In this document: positions 19,656-29,800 of the stretch, one piece after another
How the letters are laid out: the number at the start of each line of letters is the position of its first letter
Position numbering within the stretch: position 1 is the stretch's first letter
Assembly (NCBI GenBank): GCA_020060235.1
Contig: JAGVAO010000061.1
Coordinates: 30,415-94,414 of the forward strand
Origin: Anaerolineales bacterium
GTDB lineage: Bacteria > Chloroflexota > Anaerolineae > Anaerolineales > Villigracilaceae
Direction of reading: 5' to 3'
DNA: 64,000 nt
Notes under the pieces: generated by a model
Databases searched by the model: none
What the model was told of the DNA's origin: nothing
The model's input: the letters and a program-made list of their open reading frames with translations, nothing else
Made by a program: the position numbers and the translations under genes

Positions 19656-20552
19656 CTATCCCAGTGCCAGGCGTTCCACCAACCCGGTCACCCCGGCCTC
19701 ATCGCAGGGACAGGACTCCACCCGGTGCAATTCCCAATGCTCGACATGGGTCAGGGAATCTCCCGGCGCAAGCAGGCTGACAGGCCCCAGGGTTTCCAAT
19801 TCAATGAATTGCTGGTTGCAATAACACTCGCTCGAACTGCCAAAATCATAATAATGGGCGCCGGGCCGGTATGCGGCGCGCTTGACAAACAAGACACCCT
19901 GGTTCCAATAAGCCAGCCAGCCGCGCGGATTTGGGAAGCCAACTTTGAAAGGCGATTTCAGGTTGGCAGAAAGCAAAATGTGCCGCCGCTCCCAGGCCAG
20001 GTTGGGGTCCGACATATCCGTATAGGGCCAAATCGCAAGGCTGCGATTTGGCAGCAGGCCGGTTTCCTCGTCCGCCTGCGGCAGGATGGCCATCCCCCCG
20101 GTCTTGAGTTGGGTAATCGCCCAGGGAGCGCACTCGACCGGCCACAATCCGCGGTTGGTCAGCGTATGGGTGACAACCAGGCGTGGTGCGCCCGCTTCCA
20201 ATTCGATTCGGATAATTTTCTCGATGCCCGTCTCAGTCTCAAGCGCTTGGCGTACGACAAGCCCCCCCGGCAGCGGCTCGATTTCGACCTGGGCATCATC
20301 CACCACATACGTGCGCGGCATATGCTCCGGCGCATGCCACAAGCGGTGCCCGCCAATAAAATGATAGAGCCTGCCATCGGGGCGCTCAGCCACCGCGTCA
20401 GGATGCTCGGCAAACAAATTCTCCCCGCCCTCGAAACGCAACGAAAGGATGCGCGGCCCGACAGAACAAGTCACCAGCAGTTCGACCTGCTCATTTGCCA
20501 GCCTGGCACAATCGTAGCCAGCATAGTTCACAAAATCGTGTTTTGCATTCAT
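19656..20552 (-). CDS. DUF4380/aldose-epimerase-like protein
   Basis: VGPRILSLRFEGGENLFAEHPD, GGHRLWHAPEHMPRTY, VTHTLTNRGLWPVECAPWAITQL; divergent from lacI paralog 2. Confidence 0.65.
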   Translation of the reverse strand: MNAKHDFVNYAGYDCARLANEQVELLVTCSVGPRILSLRFEGGENLFAEHPDAVAERPDGRLYHFIGGHRLWHAPEHMPRTYVVDDAQVEIEPLPGGLVVRQALETETGIEKIIRIELEAGAPRLVVTHTLTNRGLWPVECAPWAITQLKTGGMAILPQADEETGLLPNRSLAIWPYTDMSDPNLAWERRHILLSANLKSPFKVGFPNPRGWLAYWNQGVLFVKRAAYRPGAHYYDFGSSSECYCNQQFIELETLGPVSLLAPGDSLTHVEHWELHRVESCPCDEAGVTGLVERLALG

Positions 20553-20612
20553 AATCCTCCAAAAAAATTATTCCAGCCAGGTTTTTGAAAGCAACGCCGC
20601 CATATTCGCCAC

Positions 20613-20632
20613 TGGTATCGTTGCCGTTATCG
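20613..20632. promoter_or_regulatory. LacI-family operator between the DUF4380-like gene and lacI paralog 2
   Basis: Complement reads CGATAACGGCAACGATACCA, 18/20 identical to 12196-12215. Confidence 0.7.
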
Positions 20633-20698
20633 CTAACGAAGTATTGTAACAAAGGTATAATAAAAATTACAAGACAAAACCGCCCCCAGGAATCGATT

Positions 20699-21721
20699 AT
20701 GGCGAAACAACACATCCACAAAGTGACAATCAAAGACGTTGCCCGCGTGTGCAACGTTTCAACCCAGACCATCTCACGGGTCATCAACAAACGGTCCGAC
20801 GTCTCCCCCGAAACCCGCCAACTGGTCGAAAAAGCCGTCGCCGAAATGGGCTACCGCCCCTCCGCCCTGGCGCGCAGCCTGGTGCAGCAGCGCAGTTACA
20901 CCCTGGGCGTCATCCTGGCCGGGCTGAAATATGTAGGTATTTCACAAACCCTGAACGGCATTAATGAACGCTGCGAATCCTCGCAATATGCCCTGTTCAT
21001 TAAAGAATTGCCGCGCTTCGATACGCCCGATATTGTGCCGGTCATCGAGGCGCTCATGGAACGGCATGTTGAAGGCATCATCTTCGCCGCGCCTGAAATC
21101 AACGAAAACGTAAAACTTGTCCAGTCACAACTGCCCTCCTTTTGCCCGCCCATCGTCTTCCTAAAAAGCAGCCCCAATCCCAACTACACCAGCATCACCG
21201 TCGATAACTACGGCGGCGCGCGCAAAGCCGTCGAACACCTGCTCGCCAGCGGCAGGAAACATATCGGCCTGGTCAGCGGCCCGCCAGAATCGCTCGAAGC
21301 CCGCCAGCGTAAACAAGGCTGGCAAGATGCGCTCAAAGACGCCAGCCTGCCCGCCAGCCCCGAAAAACAGGCAATCGGCAACTGGTCTTCGGCCAGCGGC
21401 GCATCGGCCTTCGCAGAACTCGTTCAAAAATACCCGGCCATGAACGCGGCCTTCATCAGCAACGACCAGATGGCCCTCGGCGCGCTGCACTACTGCCACG
21501 CCAACAGCACCCGCGTACCTGAAGACATCGCCATTGTCGGCTTTGACAACCTGGCCGAATCGGCTTACTTTCACCCCTCCCTGACCACCGTCATCAACCC
21601 CCTGCGCGAACTGGGCATCCTGGCAGTCGAAACCCTGCTGGCCCAAATCAACGGCGAGGCCCAGCCGGGGCGTGTCATTTCCCTGCCGACCGAATTGCTG
21701 GTACGCGCCAGCGCGCCCTGA
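20699..21721 (+). CDS. LacI-family transcriptional regulator, paralog 2
   Basis: VTIKDVARVCNVSTQTISRVINKRSDVSPETRQLVEKAVAEMGYRPS; start moved from 20585. Confidence 0.92.
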   Translation: MAKQHIHKVTIKDVARVCNVSTQTISRVINKRSDVSPETRQLVEKAVAEMGYRPSALARSLVQQRSYTLGVILAGLKYVGISQTLNGINERCESSQYALFIKELPRFDTPDIVPVIEALMERHVEGIIFAAPEINENVKLVQSQLPSFCPPIVFLKSSPNPNYTSITVDNYGGARKAVEHLLASGRKHIGLVSGPPESLEARQRKQGWQDALKDASLPASPEKQAIGNWSSASGASAFAELVQKYPAMNAAFISNDQMALGALHYCHANSTRVPEDIAIVGFDNLAESAYFHPSLTTVINPLRELGILAVETLLAQINGEAQPGRVISLPTELLVRASAP

Positions 21722-21724
21722 CCG

Positions 21725-22762
21725 ATGCAAAAAAAACTTCTCTCCCTGCTGCGCCTGGGGATAGCGCTAAGCCTGCTCAGCGGCTGCGGCCTTTACCCCG
21801 CCTCCCGGCCTGATACTGCCCCGCAGCCTGCTCCCACAACGCCCTCCCCCGAAATTGCTCCCACTTCGACGCTTGGGCCTACATCCACGCCCGCCGCCAC
21901 GCCGACCAACACCCCGACAGCGACTCCAACCGAAATGCCCCGCCCACGCCGTGTGCTGATACTCAGCATCGACGGCCTGCGCCCCGACGCCATTTTTATG
22001 GCCCCCATGCCCAACCTGCTGGCGCTGATGGAATCTGGCGCTTATTCGCTCAACGCCCAGGCGGTTTTCCCCAGCGCAACCCTTCCCAACCACGCCTCCA
22101 TGCTCACCGGTCAATGCCCGGCCAAACACGGCGTTAATTGGAACGATTACATCCCCATGATGGGCTATGCCGAAGGTCAATCGCTCTTCAGCCTGGCAAA
22201 AGACGCCAAACTGCGCACCATTATGGTTGTGGGCAAAGAAAAACTGCGCCAGGTGACTCCCCCTGAGACGACAGACGTGTACCGCTACATTCCCGACCGC
22301 GACCTGGTCATCGCCGCCGAAATCATCCCCGAACTGCAAAAAGGCTTTGACCTGGCTTTCATCCACTTCCCGACCACCGACTGGATGGGGCATCTTTACG
22401 GCTGGCTTTCCCCAGAGCAATTCAGCGTCCTGCGCCGCGCCGACGAAGCCCTCGGCAATATCCTGGCCGCCCTTGAAGAATCCGGCCTGCGTAAAGACAC
22501 CCTGCTCATCATCTCAGCCGACCATGGCGGGCGTGAGCGCTCGCACGGTTCGCGCCACCCTGAAGAGATGACCATTCCGTGGGTCATTCATGGGCCGGGC
22601 ATTACGCCAGGACAGTTGGGTGTGTCCATTCACACCACCGACACCGCCGCCACCGCAGCCTGGGCGCTCAACCTGTCCATCCCGCCGGAGTGGGACGGCT
22701 ACCCCGCGCGCGAGGCCTTCGGTGCGCTGCCAGCCCCACGCACCGACCCGCGCTGTCCGTAG
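21725..22762 (+). CDS. Alkaline phosphatase/nucleotide pyrophosphatase-type lipoprotein
   Basis: LILSIDGLRPDAI, SATLPNHASMLTGQCPAKHGVNWNDY, ISADHGGRERSHGS; lipobox and Thr/Pro linker. Confidence 0.85.
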   Translation: MQKKLLSLLRLGIALSLLSGCGLYPASRPDTAPQPAPTTPSPEIAPTSTLGPTSTPAATPTNTPTATPTEMPRPRRVLILSIDGLRPDAIFMAPMPNLLALMESGAYSLNAQAVFPSATLPNHASMLTGQCPAKHGVNWNDYIPMMGYAEGQSLFSLAKDAKLRTIMVVGKEKLRQVTPPETTDVYRYIPDRDLVIAAEIIPELQKGFDLAFIHFPTTDWMGHLYGWLSPEQFSVLRRADEALGNILAALEESGLRKDTLLIISADHGGRERSHGSRHPEEMTIPWVIHGPGITPGQLGVSIHTTDTAATAAWALNLSIPPEWDGYPAREAFGALPAPRTDPRCP

Positions 22763-22782
22763 AAAGAGCAGGATGAACTACC

Positions 22783-24222
22783 TCAACGGGCATCGACCAG
22801 GTATAACTCCAAAAAACCGACACGCTGGAGCCAGGTAAGGCTCTCCATATCGAAGAGATTCAATTCCAACCGCTTTTGGGCAATAACCTGCTCAACGGTC
22901 TGCTCATAGTAGGTTGATGTCAATATAAAGGCCCGCTGAAAATCTTCACGAATGTGCCAGGCTGAATCGTCCACGCCTTCACGGTGCAGGTAATACCAGA
23001 GCGTCGTATCGTTTGGATAGCCAGCCAAGACCATATCGCCAGGCTGGATTGCGCGCGCTATATCATGAGCGATGACTTCAACATTGCTTAATTTGTTCCA
23101 ACTGGCGGGGATTTCAGGAACGGAAACCAGGGCCATAAATGCCAGCAGGCCTATGGACAGGAAAACCAGCCCTTTACTGGCATTAAACTTCATCCCCTTG
23201 AGGAGCCAATCAGTCAACCCGAGCCAGCCTGAGGCAGCCCAGAGCATGCCCAGGGGCAACAGGAAAGAGAAGAAACGGTCAAAAATTTGCGGGTGGCGGA
23301 GAAGAACGTAAAGGGTAATCCACAACACAATCGGAACGGCAAAATGGAAACGGGCGCCAGCGTTCCGCGCCGAAAAGACCAGGGACAGCGCAATGCCGAG
23401 GATGAGCAAAAAGCCTAAGACTGGCAGCATTTCCCGATTCCAAAATTCCCAGATTTGAGAAAGTTGACGCAGGAGAATTTTTGAAAAATAAGCATCAGGC
23501 TCAACCGGCTGGATAAAACTGTTGGCAAATAATTTCCGCCAGCCGGTGACAAGCAATACCGGGGTATAGAATGCCAGGGTCAAGAGACCCGCCACAAAAC
23601 CAGAAGAAAGCCAATGCAAGTAAGGCGAAAATCTTCTCTCGCCGCGCATCCAGGTTTCGCCCAGGGCCCAGAGATAAATTCCGCCCGCAGGCAGGGCCAT
23701 GGTCGGCACCGAGAGGAATCCCAGCGCAATACTTATCGAAAGCCCAAGCCAATCATGCCACCTGCCCTTTTCGATTGCAGACCAGGCAAACAAGAAGCCA
23801 GACAGGGTGAACAGGCTCACCAGGCTATAGCCGCGCGCGCCAGTATCGTAATGAATAATTGCTGGCAAGCCGGCCACCAATGTAGCGGCAAGCAAAGCGA
23901 CATTGGTGTTGTACAAACGCCTGCCCAGCCCATAGACCAGGGGAATGGCCGCCAACCCGGTCAGGGCCGCGGGCAAGCGCAACATCCAGGGGTGATTGCC
24001 TAACAGGCCCGTGCTTATTTTGATAAGCAAAGTATTGAATATGTGGTTATTGGGCAGGCTGTAATCTGATAGTATCCCCCACCAGTCCTGCCGGACAAAG
24101 GCCATGTAGGTGTAGGCTTCATCGTAAGTAACCGGCAAATTCAGTTTTTCTACGCGTAAAACCGCCCCCAGGAAAATAATACTAATAAGCAGGCTGTTTT
24201 GTTCCAGAAACTTAAGTTTCAC
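22783..24222 (-). CDS. GT39/ArnT-like membrane glycosyltransferase
   Basis: TYDEAYTYMAFVRQDWWGIL, multiple TM helices. Confidence 0.65.
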   Translation of the reverse strand: MKLKFLEQNSLLISIIFLGAVLRVEKLNLPVTYDEAYTYMAFVRQDWWGILSDYSLPNNHIFNTLLIKISTGLLGNHPWMLRLPAALTGLAAIPLVYGLGRRLYNTNVALLAATLVAGLPAIIHYDTGARGYSLVSLFTLSGFLFAWSAIEKGRWHDWLGLSISIALGFLSVPTMALPAGGIYLWALGETWMRGERRFSPYLHWLSSGFVAGLLTLAFYTPVLLVTGWRKLFANSFIQPVEPDAYFSKILLRQLSQIWEFWNREMLPVLGFLLILGIALSLVFSARNAGARFHFAVPIVLWITLYVLLRHPQIFDRFFSFLLPLGMLWAASGWLGLTDWLLKGMKFNASKGLVFLSIGLLAFMALVSVPEIPASWNKLSNVEVIAHDIARAIQPGDMVLAGYPNDTTLWYYLHREGVDDSAWHIREDFQRAFILTSTYYEQTVEQVIAQKRLELNLFDMESLTWLQRVGFLELYLVDAR

Positions 24223-24985
24223 GTTGGTTCATTTCCCAGATAATACGTAGGCCATCCAGCGTCAGCCAGGGGGCAATGTGGTCAATGACCTCGGTTTCGC
24301 GGGCGACAACTTCCGCCAGCCCGCCGGTGGCAATCACTTTCATCTGCGGCCCCAGTTCTGCCCGGAAGCGCGCCACCATGCCCTCGACCATGCTGACGTA
24401 CCCGAACAGCAACCCCGACTGCATGGCATGGACGGTGTTGCGCCCGATGACGCTCGGCGGGCGCTGCAAGTCGATGCGCGGCAATTTGGCCGCCCGCTGG
24501 AACAAAGCCTCGGCAGCCAGGTTGACCCCGGCGGTAATTGCCCCTCCCAGATAGTCGCCTTCGGCGGTGACAGCGTTGAAGGTAGTGGCTGTGCCAAAAT
24601 CGACCACGCAGGCCGGGCCGCCGTACAACTTCATCACCGCCGCCGCATCGCAGACGCGGTCCGCGCCAACCGCTTTGGGGTCTTCGTAACGAATGCGGAT
24701 GCCGGTCTTGACGCCCGCATCGACCACCAGCGGGTCAGTTTTCAAGTATTCGTTGCAGGCCCGTGTCACGCGCCCGGTCAGGTTGGGCACGACCGAGGCG
24801 GTGGCAATACCGGTCAGGTCGGCGGGTTTGTGTCCGGCATGGGTCAGCAGGCCAAGCAGTTGCAAGCCATATTCATCTGGCATACGGGCATGGTCTGTCG
24901 CCAGCCGCCAGTGCCAGGCCAGCGTTTCACCCTCGTATAAACCGATGGTCAGGTTGGTGTTGCCGATGTCGATGGTCAGTAGCAT
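24212..24985 (-). CDS. coaX: Type III pantothenate kinase
   Basis: MLLTIDIGNTNLTIGLYEGE, VDFGTATTFNAV, GGAITAGVNLAAEAL. Confidence 0.92.
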   Translation of the reverse strand: MLLTIDIGNTNLTIGLYEGETLAWHWRLATDHARMPDEYGLQLLGLLTHAGHKPADLTGIATASVVPNLTGRVTRACNEYLKTDPLVVDAGVKTGIRIRYEDPKAVGADRVCDAAAVMKLYGGPACVVDFGTATTFNAVTAEGDYLGGAITAGVNLAAEALFQRAAKLPRIDLQRPPSVIGRNTVHAMQSGLLFGYVSMVEGMVARFRAELGPQMKVIATGGLAEVVARETEVIDHIAPWLTLDGLRIIWEMNQRET

Positions 24986-24998
24986 AATGTCGTCCTCT

Positions 24999-25026
24999 GT
25001 AAGGGCGATTCGTGAATCGCCCCTAC
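24999..25026. repeat. Palindrome of the GTARGGGCG...CGCCCCTAC family
   Basis: GTAAGGGCGATTC-GT-GAATCGCCCCTAC, one arm mismatch. Confidence 0.75.
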
Positions 25027-25031
25027 AATCA

Positions 25032-26873
25032 TTATTTCGATGCCTCGATAATCTCCGCCACCAAATCATAACGGTGGAATTGCGGCATGATGTAAACACC
25101 CTGCCCCCATTCCTTGATTTGCTGGATTAATTCAATCGCAATTTTAACACCTTCGGCGGAGGCTGATTCTGCGGACTCTATCCGTTTCATGGTCGATTCG
25201 GGAATCACAATTCCTGGCACTTCGTTTTGCAGGAAGTTGGCATGGCGCACGCTGGCGAGGGGCAGGATGCCGACCAGCACCGGTTTGTCGAGCGGCGCGC
25301 CGGTCTCTTGGGCGAAACGCTGTAAAAATGCCCTGGCTTTTTCGGCGTCATAGATGGGCTGGGTCAGGAAGAAATCCGTTCCGGCTTTGAGTTTGCGTTT
25401 GAGATTTTTGATTTCGGTCTCAGGCTGGGGCGAACACAAATTGAGCGCGGAACCGGCAAAGAAGGAGGTCGGCTGGCCTATCGATGTGCCGGAATGGTCA
25501 ACGCCAGCGTTGAATCCCTGCTTGATGAGTTTAATCAGGCCGGATGGAACCAGGTCATAATTATCGGCGGCTTCGGGGTAATCGCCTATCGAGGTCGGGT
25601 CGCCCATGACGACAAAGATGTTGCGAATGCCCAGGGCGTGCGCGGCCAGCAGGTCACCCTGCACGCGCAGCAGGTTGCGTCCGCGGGTTGGGAAGTGCAG
25701 GGTGGTTTCTATTTCCACTTTGCGCTGGACAGTGTTGCAAACCGCCCAGGCCGACATGCGCATACGCGCCATCGGGCTGTCGGCCACGTCGATGACATCG
25801 GCTCCGGCTTCCTTGAGCAGCGAGGCAGCGGCCACCAGTTTTTGGGTTGCCAGCCCACGCGGCGGGTCCATTTCAACGGCGAAGACAAACCGTCCGGATG
25901 CCAGTTTCTGCGCCAGTTCGGAGGGAACCTCGGCGGGTTCGGCATCGCCCGTCGAAACGGCGGACAGGCTGACGGGTTCGACCGTGACCGCCGGGGCGGA
26001 ATCCAGCGTATTTCGCATGGCGGCAATATGTTCGGGCGTTGTCCCGCAGCATCCGCCTATTACATTGGCCCCGGCTTTCCAAAACTCGAGCACGTAATCG
26101 CGGAAATATTCGGGCGCGGCGGCGTACATCACCCGCCCGCCAACGTGTTCGGGCCAGCCCGCGTTGGGCTTGACCCACAGGCGGGCTTCGGGGGCTGCGC
26201 GGCGCATTTCGCGCAGGATGCGGATGAGTTGGGCCGGCCCGCCGGAACAGTTGACGCCGATGACATCGGCCCCGGCTTCGGCCAGGGACTTTGCCACTTT
26301 GGCCGGGTCGTCGCCGAGCAGGGTGCGGTCGTCGCGGGTAAAAGTCATGGTGGCGACAACCGGCGTTTCGGGCAGTGTGGCTTTGGCGGCGGCGATGGCT
26401 TCGACGGTTTCGTACAGGTCGGTCATGGTTTCGATGACGATTAAATCGACCCCGGCCAGGGCTTGAATCTGTCCGGCGAAGGCTTCACGGGCTTCGTTGG
26501 GCTGGACGCGCCCGTAAGGGGCCAGGCGCACGCCGAGCGGCCCGACATCGCCAGCAACAAGCACATCTTTGAACGAAGCATCCACCACGCGGCGGGCAAG
26601 GGCAACAGCAGCGCGGTTGATTTCGGCGGTTTTTTCGTCCAGGCCATGTTTGTGTAGTTTGTAGCGGTTGGCGCCGAAAGTATTGGTCAGGATGATTTGC
26701 GCACCCGCTTCGATGTACTGACGGTGGACATCGGCGACTTTGGCCGGGTCGGTCAGGTTGAGTTCGTCGAAACAGTGGGTGTGCTCCACGCCGTGGGTGT
26801 GGAGGAGGGTACCCATCGCGCCGTCAGCGAGCAGGGGGGTGGGGGATTGGAGTAACTGTAAAAAGTTTGGCAT
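25032..26873 (-). CDS. Bifunctional homocysteine S-methyltransferase / methylenetetrahydrofolate reductase
   Basis: N-terminal DGAMGTLLHTHGVEHTHCFDELN and GGCCGTTPEHI; C-terminal RFVFAVEMDPPRG...MTHFR-like fold. Confidence 0.92.
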   Translation of the reverse strand: MPNFLQLLQSPTPLLADGAMGTLLHTHGVEHTHCFDELNLTDPAKVADVHRQYIEAGAQIILTNTFGANRYKLHKHGLDEKTAEINRAAVALARRVVDASFKDVLVAGDVGPLGVRLAPYGRVQPNEAREAFAGQIQALAGVDLIVIETMTDLYETVEAIAAAKATLPETPVVATMTFTRDDRTLLGDDPAKVAKSLAEAGADVIGVNCSGGPAQLIRILREMRRAAPEARLWVKPNAGWPEHVGGRVMYAAAPEYFRDYVLEFWKAGANVIGGCCGTTPEHIAAMRNTLDSAPAVTVEPVSLSAVSTGDAEPAEVPSELAQKLASGRFVFAVEMDPPRGLATQKLVAAASLLKEAGADVIDVADSPMARMRMSAWAVCNTVQRKVEIETTLHFPTRGRNLLRVQGDLLAAHALGIRNIFVVMGDPTSIGDYPEAADNYDLVPSGLIKLIKQGFNAGVDHSGTSIGQPTSFFAGSALNLCSPQPETEIKNLKRKLKAGTDFFLTQPIYDAEKARAFLQRFAQETGAPLDKPVLVGILPLASVRHANFLQNEVPGIVIPESTMKRIESAESASAEGVKIAIELIQQIKEWGQGVYIMPQFHRYDLVAEIIEASK

Positions 26874-26885
26874 TTTGTTTTCCTG

Positions 26886-29800
26886 CTATCGCATCAACTG
26901 CTCAACTCTCGACTCACCTACCGAGTAATACTTCGCCTTGGGATGATGCACAATAATTGCCGCAGTGGATTGCTCGGGGATTAACTGGTAAGCCGGGCTG
27001 AGACTCATGCCGAGTTCGCTCTCAGCCGGGAGCAGGTCGAAGACTTTGCGGTGGTCTTCCAACTCAGGGATGGCGGGGTAGCCCCACGAATAGCGTTTGC
27101 CCTGGCCGGCAGGCAGCCCCAACTCGCGGATGATGTGTTCGTGCAGGTAATTGGCGGTGGCTTCGGCGGTCTGGACGGCCAGTCCGTGCACAAAGTAGCC
27201 TTCGGTGTAGTCGTGGGCGGCTTGAAGGGCGTCGAACTTTTCGGTGGCTTCCAGACCAACGGTGACAACCTGGAGGGCGACCACGTCCATCTGGCCGGAT
27301 TCGACGCTGGCGAAGTAGTCGCTCAGGGCAAGATGGTCATCGTAGGGCTGGCGGGGGAAGGTCATTTTCGTCAACTGCCTGGAAACAGCTGAAGGGTCGT
27401 AGATGATGAGGTCGTCGCCATCGGATTGGCAGGGGAAGTAGCCGTAGACGGCCTGGGGTTTAAGCCAGCCAGTTTTCATGGCGTCGCGCTTCATCTTGTC
27501 GAGCCGGGCGTCGAAGTCGGCTTTGAGTTTGGTCCACTCGTCACCGTGGGTGTTCTTGGCGCCCCACGAAAGCCGGTAGAGTTCGTTGATGTTCAGGTGC
27601 TGGAAAACCATCTCGAGCGGCATGGCGCGGACAACTTTCCAGCCGAAGCTAACGCCTTGCGGCAGCGAGACAGGCTGCGGGTCAATTGTGCTGCGCTGTC
27701 CCGTTTTCCGGTGCTCCGGCGTCTGGGAAGCGCGCCCGAGTTCCATATCAGCATCTTTTTTCAATTGTTCCAGCAAAACCGGTTTGCGCTCGGGGTCGAT
27801 GAGTTTGTCCATCGTTTCGAGGCCCTCGAAGGCGTCTTTGCAATAGAACACGCCGGGCTGGTAGTATTCGCCGTTTTCGGTTTGCAGGATGCGGCGGCCA
27901 AAGCGGCGGTTGATGGCAGCCCCACCGACCAGGACGGGGAATTTGAGATTGCGGCGTTGCAGTTCATTGACGATGAGCGGCATCTGCTTGGATGTGGAAA
28001 CCAGCAGCGCCGAAAGGCCGATGGCGGTGGCATTGGATTCGACGGCTTTGCTGATAATGGTTTCCGCGGGGACTTGCTTGCCAAGGTCGATGACATCGTA
28101 GCCGTTGTTGGAGAGAATCGTCTTGACCAGGTTTTTGCCGATGTCGTGCACGTCGCCATAGACGGTGGCCAGCACGACCAGGCCCTTGCTGACGCCTTCC
28201 TGCTTTTCGAGATAGTTTTCGAGGTGGGCGACGGCTTTTTTCATCACTTCGGCGGATTGCAGCACGAAGGGCAGGATGAGTTCGCCCGCGCCGAATTTGT
28301 CGCCGACTTCTTTCATGGCTGGCAGCAGGACGGTGTTGAGGACGCGCACGGCGGTCTCGTGTTTGCTCGGTTCGGTGCCATCGGCAACAATTTCATCGAT
28401 ATCGGCTTCGATATTTTCCTTGTGCCGCGACAGGATGCGCCAGTGGATGCGCTCCGCGACGGTCATGCCAATGGTCGGGTCGACCTGTTCTTTCTCACCG
28501 CTGCCCTGGAATCCCTCGAAATATTCGATATAACGCTGGAGTGCGTCGGGGCGGCGGTTGAAAATCAGGTCTTCAGCCAGTTCGCGTTCCTCGGTGGGGA
28601 TTTCGCCATAGGGCTTGACGTGCGCCGGGTTGACAATCGCCATATCCAGCCCGGCTTTGACGCAGTGGTAAAGCATAATCGAATTGAGCGTCGGGCGGGC
28701 GTTGGCAGACAGGCCAAAGGACAGGTTCGAGACGCCCAGCGAGGTCAGTACACCGGGCAGGTTCTCTTTGATAAGCCGGATGCCTTCGATGGTCTCGATG
28801 GCCGACTCGGCAAATTCCGGGTCGCCGGTGGCGAGGGTGAAGGTCAGGTCGTCGAAAACCAACGCGGAGGGGGCCAGGCTGTGCTCGTTGACGGCCACAT
28901 CGTAAATGCGTTTGGCAACGGCCAATTTATCTTCGCGGGTTTTGGCCATGCCCTTCTCGTCGATGGTCAGGATGATGACGGCAGCGTTGTGTTCTTTGGC
29001 GAGTTTGAAAATCTTGTCGGCTTTTTCGCGCCCTGCTTCAAAGTGAGTCGAGTTGATGAGGCAGCGCCCCGGCGCGGTTTTCAGCGCCACTTCGAGCACG
29101 TCCACTTCGGTGGTGTCGATGACCAGCGGCAGGTCGATGCCCGCCGTCACCAGTTTGCGCACCACCTGCTTCATCAGGAAGGGCTCATCGGCACGTTCGG
29201 TGACAGCCACCGAAATATCCAACCCGTGCGCACCGTTGCTGACCTGGTCCTGCGCGACGGTCAAGATGGAGTCCCAGTCTTCGGCCAACAGCAGGCGTTT
29301 GAAGGCACGGCTGCCCTGGGCGTTGCAGCGTTCGCCAATCAGGAAGGGCGCCGGGTCTTGCTGCATGGTCATGGCCTTGATGCCGGATGCCAGTTTCGGC
29401 ACGCCGGATTCGGGACGCGGCGGGTGCTGGAAGTTGTTCAACTTTTCGACGAGCAGTTTCAGGTGCTCGGGCGTAGTGCCGCAACATCCGCCGACAACCG
29501 AGATGTTGTTTTTGGTGACAAATTCAACCAGCGCATCTGAAAACGGCTCCGGCTCGAGCGGGTAAACCGCCTGACCATCGACATTCAGCGGCAGTCCGGC
29601 ATTCGGAATGCACGAAACGGGCAGGCGCGTGCCTTCTCCGAGGATGCGAATCGGTTCGCGCATGTGTTCGGGGCCGGTCGAGCAGTTCAGGCCGATGACG
29701 TCAATCGGCAGGTCTTCGAGGATGGCGATGGCAGCTTCGGCGTCGGTGCCGAGCAACATGCGTCCGCTGGTGTCGAGGGTAATCTGACATTGAATCGGCA

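Noticed and set aside
21880-21945. Thr/Pro coding repeats (also in 48494-50350 and 63225-64000) as tandem repeat loci
   Set aside because: They are ordinary low-complexity linkers of secreted lipoproteins, typical for this kind of genome.
27426-29540. 704-aa plus-strand ORF antisense to metH
   Set aside because: Codon-shadow ORF (repetitive G/F/V/D composition); metH on the opposite strand is unambiguous.
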